Shown piece by piece: positions 26,358 through 34,612 of a DNA stretch of 64,000 bases; within the stretch, counting starts at the first letter, position 1; the number at the start of each line of letters is the position of its first letter. The stretch is from assembly GCF_000710915.1 (NCBI RefSeq), contig NZ_BAUA01000104.1, positions 1 through 64,000 of the forward strand, given 5' to 3'. The DNA comes from Nocardia brasiliensis IFM 10847 (GTDB lineage Bacteria; Actinomycetota; Actinomycetes; Mycobacteriales; Mycobacteriaceae). A program made the translations under genes and the position numbers. The notes under the pieces were generated by a model. That model did not search any database, was not told the origin of the DNA, and saw only the letters and a list, made by a program, of their open reading frames with translations.

Positions 26358-26690
26358 TCAGGCGTCGGCGCGGTTCGCGGCGTCGACGATCGAGGGGAGC
26401 AGGCCGGGGAGGGCGGCTTCGACGTCGGTGGCGCGCAGGCGCTGCCAGATCTGGCCGTCGACGATCACGCGCTCGATCACGCCTGCCTCGCGCAGGATTT
26501 TGAAATGGTGGGTCGCGGTCGATTTGTTGATCGCGTCGTAGAGCGAGTTGCAGCGCACCGCGGTGCCGATGCCCGCATTGCTCAGGCGGCGCACCATCTC
26601 GAGCCGCACGGGGTCCTGGAGTGCGGCGAGCACGGTCGGCAGCGGGGCCACCGGTGGGACATCGACCACCGTATCTTTAGCATCGGTCAT
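26358..26690 (-). CDS. ArsR-type helix-turn-helix regulator
   Basis: A 110-residue winged-HTH protein: VLAALQDPVRLEMVRRLSNA, YDAINKSTATHHFKILREAG (recognition helix) and VIERVIVDGQIWQRLRATDV (wing). No cluster of metal-ligand Cys is present apart from one in AVRCNSLYD, so sensing of a small molecule is more likely than a metal. ATG 26690 has GAGGTGG just upstream. It is divergent from an MFS exporter across a 93-bp gap that carries an inverted repeat, the usual layout of a repressor with its own efflux target. Confidence 0.88.
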   Translation of the reverse strand: MTDAKDTVVDVPPVAPLPTVLAALQDPVRLEMVRRLSNAGIGTAVRCNSLYDAINKSTATHHFKILREAGVIERVIVDGQIWQRLRATDVEAALPGLLPSIVDAANRADA

Positions 26691-26708
26691 GATCCACCTC
26701 ACTTTGGG

Positions 26709-26764
26709 GTTTGATGATCGTCGTACCGGATGTATGGTCGAGCTCGGTTCGATCATTATCAAAC
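26709..26764. promoter_or_regulatory. Inverted-repeat operator candidate between ArsR and MFS genes
   Basis: GTTTGATGATCG (26709-26720) and CGATCATTATCAAAC (26750-26764) are inverted copies of GTTTGAT-N2/5-GATCG, placed next to the start regions of the divergent genes. The downstream arm lies 20 bp before the MFS start. They are the most likely binding sites of the ArsR-type regulator. Confidence 0.55.
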
Positions 26765-26783
26765 CTACCCGATCGGAGTTTCG

Positions 26784-28004
26784 ATGGCAGTGACGGTAGC
26801 GACACCCGAGACGGGCGAGCGGACCTCGCAGCGCTGGGCATACGCACTGGTCCTGGCCGCGAGCGGGGTGGCGCTCGGGGTGTCCGGGGTGCCCGCCCCG
26901 CTGTACGGCATGTATCAGCAGGAGTGGCATTTCTCGCCGCTGACGACGACCTTCGTCTTCGCGGTCTACGCGTTCGCGGCGCTGGCCGCGGTGCTGGTGT
27001 CCGGCAAGATCTCCGACGTGGTGGGCCGCAAACCCGTCCTGCTCGGTGCGTTCGTGACGATGATCGCGGGACTCGCGGTGTTCCTGCTCGCCGACAACGT
27101 CGCGATGCTGCTGCTCGCACGGGCGTTGCACGGGTTCGCGGTCGGCGCGACCGTGGTCGCCGGTGCGGCGGCCCTGCTCGATCTGCGGCCCAAGCACGGC
27201 GCGCGCTCGGGTCAGCTGAGCGGCGTGGCCTTCAATGTCGGGATGGCCGTGGCGATTCTGGGTTCGGCCCTGCTCGCCCAGTACGCCCCGCACCCGCTGC
27301 GCACGCCGTACGTGGCCATCACCTTCGTGTGCCTGCTCATCGGTATCGGCATCATCGCATTGGAGGAGCCGCACACCGCTCGCATCGCCGGACGCATCCG
27401 GATCGCGAAACCGGCTGTGCCGCAGGAAATCCGCGGTGACTTCTGGTTCTCCGCGCTCGGTGTGATGGCGGCCTGGTCGGTGCTGGGCGTGCTGCTGTCG
27501 CTGTACCCGTCACTGGCCTCGGCCGAAACCGGTATCCACAACCTGGTTTTCGGCGGCGCGGTGGTCGCCTCGACGGCGGTGGCCGGGGCCACCTCGCAGT
27601 TGTTCGCGACCGCGATTCCCGCGCGGCGCGCGGCGATTCTCGGCGACACCGGCATGGCGATCGCGCTCGTGCTCACCGTGCCCGCGCTGCACACCGGCAA
27701 CTGGATCGTGGTCCTGGTGGCCGGCGTGCTGCTCGGGGCGACGTTCGGCCTGGGCTTCGGCGGCTCGCTGCGGCACCTGTCCGAGGTTGTGCCGCAACAC
27801 AAGCGGGGCGAAACCATGTCGGCGTACTACCTGCTCGCCTACACGGCGATGGCGCTGCCGACCATTCTCGCCGGCTGGGCGGCCACCACGTGGGGACTGA
27901 GCACCGTGTTCCCGTGGTTCGTCGGGGTCGTCGCGCTGGCCTGCCTGGCCGCGGCCGGCCTGGGCGTGCGGCGCAATCGCGCGACCGCCCGGCAGTCCGC
28001 GTAA
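26784..28004 (+). CDS. MFS transporter
   Basis: A 406-residue membrane protein with 12 predicted helices. The MFS motif A between helices 2 and 3 reads GKISDVVGRKPVLLGAFVTM, and helix 1 is preceded by GERTSQRWAYALVLAASGVA. It is most like drug/proton antiporters or sugar-efflux-type carriers. ATG 26784 is preceded by CGGAG at moderate spacing. Divergent from the ArsR-type gene, which probably represses it. Substrate unknown. Confidence 0.88.
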   Translation: MAVTVATPETGERTSQRWAYALVLAASGVALGVSGVPAPLYGMYQQEWHFSPLTTTFVFAVYAFAALAAVLVSGKISDVVGRKPVLLGAFVTMIAGLAVFLLADNVAMLLLARALHGFAVGATVVAGAAALLDLRPKHGARSGQLSGVAFNVGMAVAILGSALLAQYAPHPLRTPYVAITFVCLLIGIGIIALEEPHTARIAGRIRIAKPAVPQEIRGDFWFSALGVMAAWSVLGVLLSLYPSLASAETGIHNLVFGGAVVASTAVAGATSQLFATAIPARRAAILGDTGMAIALVLTVPALHTGNWIVVLVAGVLLGATFGLGFGGSLRHLSEVVPQHKRGETMSAYYLLAYTAMALPTILAGWAATTWGLSTVFPWFVGVVALACLAAAGLGVRRNRATARQSA

Positions 28005-28011
28005 GGGCGGA

Positions 28012-28042
28012 TTGGCATTTTCCGCCGCCGATCGGCTAGAGT
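28012..28042 (+). promoter_or_regulatory. Promoter of tRNA-Gly
   Basis: TTGGCA at 28012-28017 and TAGAGT at 28037-28042 with a 19-bp spacer (18 if CTAGAG is taken as the -10), 38 bp before the mature 5' end of the tRNA. No other gene follows on this strand nearby. Confidence 0.6.
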
Positions 28043-28079
28043 TTCATCTCGCATCACGGAGCGTTCTCCAGATGCGAAC

Positions 28080-28152
28080 GCGGATGTAGCGCAGCTGGTA
28101 GCGCATCACCTTGCCAAGGTGAGGGTCGCGGGTTCGAATCCCGTCATCCGCT
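28080..28152 (+). tRNA. tRNA-Gly (anticodon GCC)
   Basis: A 73-nt cloverleaf: acceptor GCGGATG/CATCCGC, D-arm GCGC-AGCTGGTA-GCGC, anticodon stem TCACC/GGTGA with loop TTGCCAA (anticodon GCC), T-arm GCGGG-TTCGAAT-CCCGT, discriminator T. CCA is not encoded. It reads GGC and GGU codons, which are frequent in this genome. Confidence 0.97.
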
Positions 28153-28156
28153 CAAT

Positions 28157-29518
28157 TCATTCAGCAAGCCGCTGTTTACGCCGCGGCGCCGTGGATGCGA
28201 TCTCTTCCTTCGTCAACAGCCCGGCCATGAATCCGAGGACGTCCGGGTCTTCGAGTGGTTTCCACTGCGGCGCAAGAAGTTTCATATAGCGCTCGACATA
28301 CAGCAGTTGTTTGCCGACCAGCACCAATTCGCGCGGCAGCTTGGCCTCGTAAATCCTGGCCACTTCCGCGAGGCGGCGACCGAGCTGGGTATAGGACAGC
28401 GCGCCGAGATCGGACTTCTGCAACGGGGCGGTGACCGACCGGATATCGCGGGCCGCGCGCTTGACATTGCCGGGACGCCGGACCGCACCCATATCGAAAA
28501 TGGTGCGGCCCGCCGCCTCGAAGTCGTTGTGCACCATCAGTTCCACCACGAGCCGGCGCAGCAGCAGCCGGGTCCGGTCGTCGAAACGGCCGACGATGCC
28601 CCAATCCAGGAACACGACCTTGCCCGCCGCGTCGACCAGGACGTTGCCCGCGTGCAGATCGCCGTGGAACAGCCCGGCCCGGAATGCCGACTCCAGCAGC
28701 GAGAGCAGGATCGTCTTCAGCAACGCGGCGCCGCGGAACCCGGCGGCGCGCACGGCGGCGACATCGTCGATGCGCACGGCGTCGATGTATTCCATCGTCA
28801 GCACCTTCGTGGTGCTGAGTTCCGGGTACACCTGCGGCACCCGCACCTGCGCCGCGAACGGGGTGTTCGCGATGAATCCCGGCCACTCGGTCATGGCCGT
28901 GGCCTCGGTGTGGAAATCGATCTCGTCGTTGAGGTTGGCCGCGAAGTCGGCCACGATATCGCGCGCGCCGAGCATGCGGCCGTACTCGGACAGTTCGAGC
29001 AGCTGCGCCGCACGTTCCAGGATCTGCAGGTCCGCGGCGAGGCGAGACTTGATGCCCGGCCGCTGGATCTTCACCACCACGTCGGTGCCCGAGTGCAGGG
29101 TCGCCCGATGCACCTGTGCGATCGAGGCCGACGCGATCGGTTCGGGATCGAAGCGGGCGAACAGCTGCGCGGGCGGCGCGCCCAATTGCTCGGTGAGCAG
29201 CGTCCGGATCGCCGCCGGATCGGCCGGCGGTACCCGATCCAGCAGGGTGCGGAACTCGTTCGACAGCGTCTCGGGGAAGACCCCGGGGCTCGACGCGATG
29301 AGCTGACCGAGCTTGACGTAGGTGGGCCCCAGCGCGGCGAATCGGTTGCGCGCCTCGTGCGCCGCCCGATTCGCCAGCGGGCGCCCGTCACGGCGGCTGA
29401 ACAGCAGGCGTGCGCCGCCGCGGGTGGCCTGCCACAGGGTCGCGCCGACCCGCGCGGTCTCGGTGCCGATCGACACCGGCTGCAACCGCAGTGGCGTAGT
29501 GGCGCCCGATGGGGCCAT
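28157..29518 (-). CDS. ABC1/UbiB-family atypical protein kinase
   Basis: A 453-residue member of the ABC1/AarF/UbiB family, atypical kinases or ATPases linked to quinone and isoprenoid metabolism. Seen: the KxGQ-type motif YVKLGQLIASSPGVFPETLS, the Ala-rich loop EPIASASIAQVHRA, the Lys in GTDVVVKIQRPGIK, the catalytic loop LFHGDLHAGNVLVD and the metal-binding FLDWGIVGR. Start ATG 29518 has GGAGG five bases upstream; a longer open frame reaches 29581. Convergent with tRNA-Gly. Specific role unknown. Confidence 0.92.
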   Translation of the reverse strand: MAPSGATTPLRLQPVSIGTETARVGATLWQATRGGARLLFSRRDGRPLANRAAHEARNRFAALGPTYVKLGQLIASSPGVFPETLSNEFRTLLDRVPPADPAAIRTLLTEQLGAPPAQLFARFDPEPIASASIAQVHRATLHSGTDVVVKIQRPGIKSRLAADLQILERAAQLLELSEYGRMLGARDIVADFAANLNDEIDFHTEATAMTEWPGFIANTPFAAQVRVPQVYPELSTTKVLTMEYIDAVRIDDVAAVRAAGFRGAALLKTILLSLLESAFRAGLFHGDLHAGNVLVDAAGKVVFLDWGIVGRFDDRTRLLLRRLVVELMVHNDFEAAGRTIFDMGAVRRPGNVKRAARDIRSVTAPLQKSDLGALSYTQLGRRLAEVARIYEAKLPRELVLVGKQLLYVERYMKLLAPQWKPLEDPDVLGFMAGLLTKEEIASTAPRRKQRLAE

Positions 29519-29664
29519 CGATCCTCCGTCGTCGGTGCGCGCGCCCGGCCGCTCGCTCACGGCACGCGCGACTGCCTGCATACCCGAACACAGAATAGGC
29601 GTTCGGGCGGTGATCGGAACGACCGGCGGATCGAGCGTGTCCGGGCGGGGTCAGGGGCCTCGCC

Positions 29665-30597
29665 TCAGGCGAGCAGCCGGACCACTTCGCGGGCGCTGCC
29701 CCAGGACAGGCTGACGCCCATGCCGTCGTGGCCGTAGTTGTGCACCACGCGGGCGCCGCCGATCTGCTCCTCGTCGAGCCGGGCGGCGGTGCGGCCCGGG
29801 CGCAGGCCCACTTCGTGGCCGACCACCTCGGCGTCGGCCAGCCGCGCGTCGACCTCGATGGCGCGGCGCAGGATGCGTTCGGCCAGTTCGGGATCGGGGT
29901 CCAGACTCCAGCGGCCCGGATGCCGGGCGCCGCCGAGGATCAGGCGCTCGCCGTGCGGGAAGATGCCGGTCCACTCCGGTTCCTCGACGAACTCGACGTA
30001 GAAATCGGTGAGACCGGGGTTGCGCAGGATGACGTGCTGGCCGCGCACCGGCTGGACCTGGGCATCGCCGACCAGCTTGCCCGCGGCCACGCCGGTGCAG
30101 TTCACCACGACGGGCGCGGCGGCGGTGGCCTCACCGAGATCGCGCACCCGGCGCTGTTCGATCTCGATGCCCGCCGCGCACAGCCGACCGGTCAGGTAGT
30201 CCAGGTAGCGCGGCAGGTCGATGAGCGGTGCGGTGCACCACAATCCGACCAGCATGCCCTCCGGTAGCTCGTCGGCCCGGCAGAACTCGGCCTCGCCGAG
30301 ATCGTCCATCCAGTGCGGCGGTTCGGCCGAAAGATTCGACACCTGGAGTCCGCGTTCGAAATGCACGCCCGACGCGGGTTCCTCGGCGAGCCGGGAGAGT
30401 TCGGTGAAGGAGACCCGGCTCCACGCGAGATCCCGCGGCGTATGCCCCGGCCCCCACAGGCCGCTCGCGACGGCGGAGGTGGTCTGCCGGGGCGGCAGTT
30501 CGGCCCACACCCGAACCCGATGGCCTGCCTCCGCCAGGCACACCGCCGTGGTCAACCCGATCACGCCCGCCCCGAGCACCAAAACATCATCAGCCAT
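29665..30597 (-). CDS. D-amino-acid oxidase-like FAD enzyme
   Basis: FAD-dependent oxidoreductase of the DAO/DAAO family, 310 residues. FAD-binding motif DVLVLGAGVIGLTTAVCLAE at the N-terminus; substrate region around LILGGARHPGRWSLD; C-terminal VGLRPGRTAARLDEE and NYGHDGMGVSLSWGSA, characteristic of D-amino-acid oxidase, although the usual NYGHGG reads NYGHDG. It would oxidise D-amino acids to 2-oxo acids with ammonia and hydrogen peroxide. Soluble, no signal peptide, no C-terminal peroxisomal signal expected. It stands alone between the ABC1 kinase and the NTF2-like gene. Confidence 0.9.
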   Translation of the reverse strand: MADDVLVLGAGVIGLTTAVCLAEAGHRVRVWAELPPRQTTSAVASGLWGPGHTPRDLAWSRVSFTELSRLAEEPASGVHFERGLQVSNLSAEPPHWMDDLGEAEFCRADELPEGMLVGLWCTAPLIDLPRYLDYLTGRLCAAGIEIEQRRVRDLGEATAAAPVVVNCTGVAAGKLVGDAQVQPVRGQHVILRNPGLTDFYVEFVEEPEWTGIFPHGERLILGGARHPGRWSLDPDPELAERILRRAIEVDARLADAEVVGHEVGLRPGRTAARLDEEQIGGARVVHNYGHDGMGVSLSWGSAREVVRLLA

Positions 30598-30712
30598 CTC
30601 GTGACGGTACCTACGAATACCGCTCGCGGACTTGAAAAGAACGGAATGGCAACGTCAATGACTCTGTGCGGGATCAAGATTCGCAAGGCCGGCGCGGGCG
30701 GCAGACCACCGT

Positions 30713-31120
30713 TCAGTCGGTCGGTACCGCGGTTTCCTGGATGATCCGCCATCGGTAGCGCGGGGGTGCGCCGTCGGTGGTGAGGACCGCCGTGCTGCGG
30801 CGGTCGGTGTGCTTGCCGTCGAAGTGGTGGCGCTCCAAGAACCGGACGACGGTCACGCCGCCCTCGACGAGCAGCAGTTCCACGTCGTCGATCTCGATGT
30901 CGAGACCGGGCCTGGAGTTCTTGGCGCGGCGCAATCCGGACAGCAATTCCGATTGGCTCACTCGAGCCCCGTCCAGGGTCACCATCGAGAACGAGTCGTG
31001 CTGGGTGGCCGCGAACTGCTCCAGCACCTCCTGGTCCGCATCGGTGCCCAGCCAGGCCGACAACAGCGCGTGTACGTGCTCGACCTCGGCGACCGGGTCG
31101 AGGGAATCGGAAGCAGACAT
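30713..31120 (-). CDS. NTF2-like (SnoaL/DUF4440-type) hypothetical protein
   Basis: A 135-residue protein with the alpha+beta pattern of small NTF2-like folds: N-terminal helix (AEVEHVHALLSAWLGTD), FSMVTLDGARVSQSELLSGL, then strands ELLLVEGGVTVVRFLERHHF and RYRWRIIQETAVPTD. Such proteins are often cyclases, isomerases or ligand-binding domains; nothing here fixes a reaction. ATG 31120. Divergent from the pentapeptide-like gene. Confidence 0.7.
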   Translation of the reverse strand: MSASDSLDPVAEVEHVHALLSAWLGTDADQEVLEQFAATQHDSFSMVTLDGARVSQSELLSGLRRAKNSRPGLDIEIDDVELLLVEGGVTVVRFLERHHFDGKHTDRRSTAVLTTDGAPPRYRWRIIQETAVPTD

Positions 31121-31264
31121 AACGGCACCCTACTCGAGCAACCACACCGCAACGCCCCGGCACGCGGACCCGGTGGCAAGAGGACATGCTGGAATGAGTT
31201 GGGGCACTGTGATAGCCGATCTTGTCCGGTAGTCGCCAGGCGGCAATCCGGCTACCATGCGCTA

Positions 31265-32671
31265 ATGCGATGGGGGAGGTTGGGCGACCGACTGCACCGC
31301 GCGGCGTTACTGCTTGCGGTGTCGATGGCGGTCGTCGGCGGGCTCGCCATCGCGGCACTCACCTGGTGGCTGCTGTGGCTGGGCTTCGGGGCCACCGCCG
31401 AGCAGCCGAACCGGTTGGACCTCACCAAGATCGCGCTGGCGGTCGCGGCGGGTGTCGGCGGCGCCGTCGCGCTGGCGGTGGCCTACCGGCGCCAGCGCGA
31501 CCTGGAGCGCGGCCGTTTCGCCGAACTGTTCGGCGCCGCCGCGCGGCAGCTCGGGGACGCCGATGTGGCGGTCCGCATCGCCGGGGTCTACGCGATGGCC
31601 GGCGTCGCCGACGACTTCCGCGCGCCGAACCGCCGCCAGCAGTGCGTCGATGTGCTGTGCGGTTACCTCCGGCTGCCCTACGACCCGGTCGCCGGGGCGA
31701 ACCACCTTGTCTCGCAGGCGGAAACGGTGGACGAATCCGGGCTGAAGGTCGAGCGGGTGTACCAGTTCCGGCAGAACGATCGCGAAGTCCGTCGCACCAT
31801 CGTCAAGGTGATCGCCGATCACCTGCGCCGGTCGGCCGAGATCTCCTGGTCGCACTGCGAGTTCACGTTCAATCGCGCCGTGCTCGAGCAGGGCGACTTC
31901 CGCGACACCGTATTCGCGGGGCGGCAGACCTCCTTCGCCGGGGCCCTGTTCACCGGGCGCACCACGTTCGAGAACGCCGTCTTCGCCGGTCCACACGTCA
32001 CGTTCCGGGATGCGCGGTTCCAGGACGGGCCGGTGCTGTTCGAGCGGGCACAGTTCGGCTCGGCCCGCGGCGAAAAGAAAGGCGAGCGCGCAGGCTACGG
32101 CACCACGTTCGACGGCGCGGACTTCGACTGCTCGGTGTCGTTCGAGCATGCGGTCTTCCTGGGCCCGCGCGCCGGTTTCACCGGCATGCGCTGCACCGGG
32201 GCGCGAACCTCGTTCCAGGACACGAAGTTCCAGACAGAGGTCACCGCGTTCGACCGTGCCACGCTCGATGGTCAGCACCTCACGTTCACCGGGGCGGAAC
32301 TGTCGAGCGCCCGGATCACCTTCGCGGGCACCAACTTCGAGGCGAGCACGGTCGCCTTCGACGAGACGCGGATCGGGGCCCCGGCGCGCATGCGCAACCG
32401 GGGGACCCGGGAAACCGATTTCCGCCGCGCGGAATTCCACGGCACGACCACCTTCGCGGGCACCACGTTCGCGGGCCGCGCGGTGGACTTCACCGAGGGC
32501 GACTTCTTCGGCGACATCTCCTTCGTGGGCGCGCGGTTCACCGCGGGCGAGGTGCGCTTCGATCGGCCCATGGCCTGGGTCGGGATCCATTTCGATTGGG
32601 ACGACATCCCGACCCGCAAACCGCAGAACGTGAAACCGAATCCGTGGCCGCCGGAGCCACCCGACGAGTGA
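31265..32671 (+). CDS. Membrane protein with pentapeptide-like repeats
   Basis: A 468-residue protein. Two transmembrane helices near residues 12-38 and 50-70 (LLAVSMAVVGGLAIAALTWW; IALAVAAGVGGAVALAVAYR), a helical linker (RRQRDLERGRFAELFGAAAR), then from about residue 190 to 440 a long run of Phe-centred repeats of the form F-x4-F spaced 6-7 residues apart (FAGALFTGRTTFENAVFAGP, FRDARF, FAGTTFAGRAVDF). This resembles a right-handed pentapeptide beta-helix with inserted residues. ATG 31265; an ATG at 31270 is out of frame. Such proteins in Nocardia-type genomes are uncharacterised; a membrane-tethered scaffold is the simplest guess. Confidence 0.75.
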   Translation: MRWGRLGDRLHRAALLLAVSMAVVGGLAIAALTWWLLWLGFGATAEQPNRLDLTKIALAVAAGVGGAVALAVAYRRQRDLERGRFAELFGAAARQLGDADVAVRIAGVYAMAGVADDFRAPNRRQQCVDVLCGYLRLPYDPVAGANHLVSQAETVDESGLKVERVYQFRQNDREVRRTIVKVIADHLRRSAEISWSHCEFTFNRAVLEQGDFRDTVFAGRQTSFAGALFTGRTTFENAVFAGPHVTFRDARFQDGPVLFERAQFGSARGEKKGERAGYGTTFDGADFDCSVSFEHAVFLGPRAGFTGMRCTGARTSFQDTKFQTEVTAFDRATLDGQHLTFTGAELSSARITFAGTNFEASTVAFDETRIGAPARMRNRGTRETDFRRAEFHGTTTFAGTTFAGRAVDFTEGDFFGDISFVGARFTAGEVRFDRPMAWVGIHFDWDDIPTRKPQNVKPNPWPPEPPDE

Positions 32672-32677
32672 GTCCTG

Positions 32678-33805
32678 CTAGGGGACGACCGCGGGGTAGG
32701 GCCGCAGCGCGGGCCAGGTCTGCGCGGTCAGCTTGCCGAGGGTGTATTTGGTGAGCAGGTCTTCGGCGATCTTTCGCGCGATGAGCTGGTAGACGGCCTC
32801 GGTGGGATGGGCGAGATCGCTGGTGGTGAGGAATCGGCGGAACACCGGCTCGACCGGGTCGCGCTGCCCCAGATAGTGCACCGGAACGCCGTGCTCCTGG
32901 GCGAAACCCTTGAGATCGAACGCGTCCTGATGCTCGGCGACGAACCTCATCCACGCGTTCATCCGGACCAGCGTGATGTTGTCTTTCTTCGCGCCGGGGC
33001 CGGGATCCTCGGCGGTCGAGGGCCAGTGCGTGGCGAGGTAGTCCAGTTGGTCGTTGAAGCGGACCGTATTCGCCTCGAACTTGTCCACCTGTTTGCGCTT
33101 GCCGTCGGCGATCTGATCGAGGAAGCGGATCGAGATGGTCGGGCTCGGCAGATCGATGAGCAGGAAATGCTCCTGATCGCGGTTGCCCGAGGCATTGGCG
33201 ATGCTGTCGACCAGCCCCTTGATCTCCTCGATGATGGGTGTGATGCCGGTGCCGTCCTTGTTCGACTCGAAGTAGCCGACCCGGTAGACCTCCCGCTCGC
33301 CCATCACCAGGCCCGCGCCGCGTTCGGCGGTGACGATGTCGTTCAAGCCGATCCAGATGATGTGCAGGGTGTGGCCGCGATAGTTCGCGCCCATCGCCCG
33401 GCGCGCCGCCAGATACGCCTCGATCTCGTCCTTCAGATAGCCCAGCGCGCCGGCCTTGGGCTTCCAGTCCGAGGCGGCGATCGCCCCGCCCTCGGCGTAA
33501 TTGGCATAGAACAGTGGCGGATTCGCGTTCGTGTCCGTCTTCAGCAGCATCGAGCGGGTGGTCAGGCTGCGGTGCGGCAGGGTCGCGCTCTCGGTCGCGT
33601 CCTTGTCGCCGCGGACCAGGGGGTCCGCACCGGTCCACTCGACCAGGAAGTCGGTCCAGTTCTTCCCGTCGCTGAAGCGCCCGATCTCGTTGGTCCGCAT
33701 CGCTTTCAGCGCGCGGGCGAACAAACCGGTCGGCGCTTCACGCTTGTTACCGACGTCCGACAAACTGTCGCCGAGCACGATCAAATTCTGCACCGCAGTA
33801 GGCAT
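32678..33805 (-). CDS. GDSL/SGNH-family lipase or esterase
   Basis: A 375-residue SGNH hydrolase. Block I: LIVLGDSLSDVGNKREAP (nucleophile Ser); an Asn-containing block II-like segment: FYANYAEGGAIAASDW; block III: HIIWIGLNDIVTAERG; block V: TSDLAHPTEAVYQLIA with the Asp and His. The length and spacing resemble the phospholipase/thermolabile hemolysin-like branch. No signal peptide precedes the GDS motif from ATG 33805, so it is either cytoplasmic or exported by another route. Upstream is an unusually AT-rich 200-bp gap. Substrate not predictable. Confidence 0.88.
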   Translation of the reverse strand: MPTAVQNLIVLGDSLSDVGNKREAPTGLFARALKAMRTNEIGRFSDGKNWTDFLVEWTGADPLVRGDKDATESATLPHRSLTTRSMLLKTDTNANPPLFYANYAEGGAIAASDWKPKAGALGYLKDEIEAYLAARRAMGANYRGHTLHIIWIGLNDIVTAERGAGLVMGEREVYRVGYFESNKDGTGITPIIEEIKGLVDSIANASGNRDQEHFLLIDLPSPTISIRFLDQIADGKRKQVDKFEANTVRFNDQLDYLATHWPSTAEDPGPGAKKDNITLVRMNAWMRFVAEHQDAFDLKGFAQEHGVPVHYLGQRDPVEPVFRRFLTTSDLAHPTEAVYQLIARKIAEDLLTKYTLGKLTAQTWPALRPYPAVVP

Positions 33806-34002
33806 GGCAAACTCGCATATCGCAAATACAAAAAGGCGCAAGGCCTTCCGGACAAGACGAGAATACGCAGTCGCCGGACGCGGCACGCCGAACTCGAAAA
33901 ACAAACCGGGACAGCCGAATTCGAGTGGAGTGATAGAAAAGAATAAAAACGGATAGTGCGCGGGGGGTGGGGCGGCGCCCGGTGAGACGCCGCCCCGCGC
34001 CG
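33806..34002. other. AT-richer intergenic gap
   Basis: About 200 bp between the SGNH hydrolase and glyoxalase genes with runs such as GAATAAAAACGG and ATACAAAAAGG, visibly less GC-rich than the rest of the window. It must contain the hydrolase promoter (minus strand). No gene or clear hairpin is seen. Confidence 0.5.
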
Positions 34003-34398
34003 CTAGCTCGGCCAGCCGCCGTAGGGCACCGTGATCAATTCCATGAAGTGGCCGTTGGGGTCCAGGAAGTAGACGCCGCGACCGCCATCGTTGTGGTTGA
34101 TCTCGTTGACCCCCTGTTGGCGGGGATCGGCCCAGTGCTCCAGCTGGTAGCGCTGGATCTTGGTGTAGGCCGCATCGAATTCGGCCTCGCTGATCAAGAA
34201 GGCGTAATGCTGGGGTGATATCTCGGTGACGTGCGGCGGCACATTCGCGAAATCGAACGTGACTCCGTTGTCCAGCGGCAGCGGGATGAACGGGCCCCAT
34301 TCGACGCCGAGGTCGGTACCCAGGATGTCTGCCCAGAATTCTGCGGTCACCCGGTTATCGCGGCAACCGACAATGGTGTGATTGAACTGTACTGACAG
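34003..34398 (-). CDS. Glyoxalase/bleomycin-resistance (VOC) family protein
   Basis: A vicinal-oxygen-chelate protein of 131 residues: (L)SVQFNHTIVGCRDNRVTAEF with a metal-ligand His, PHVTEISPQHYAFLISEAEF, and YFLDPNGHFMELITVPYGG with the C-terminal Glu ligand. Homologues start MSVQFNHTIV, and here the M position is CTG (34398). AAGGAG (34406-34411 on the minus strand) stands seven bases before it, ideal spacing. There is no ATG or GTG at this position, and the only longer reading adds an implausible arginine-rich leader. Function likely dioxygenase, isomerase or drug-binding; unknown. Confidence 0.85.
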   Translation of the reverse strand: MSVQFNHTIVGCRDNRVTAEFWADILGTDLGVEWGPFIPLPLDNGVTFDFANVPPHVTEISPQHYAFLISEAEFDAAYTKIQRYQLEHWADPRQQGVNEINHNDGGRGVYFLDPNGHFMELITVPYGGWPS

Positions 34399-34612
34399 GG
34401 GATTTCTCCTTGTGTCGTGACGGTCCCGACCCCGGGCTCGGTACAAGGCGGCCAACGGGAGCACCGTCACGGTCGACGACGCTAGCAAACATCCGACGGA
34501 TTTCGCCAGCATGCCGTGACGCAGAACATGTTTCGGCCCTCAGGGCAGCGGCTGGGCGTGCGTGACCGGCGCAGCCGGCTCGGCCATCGCGGCTCGGCTC
34601 GACGGGCACCGC

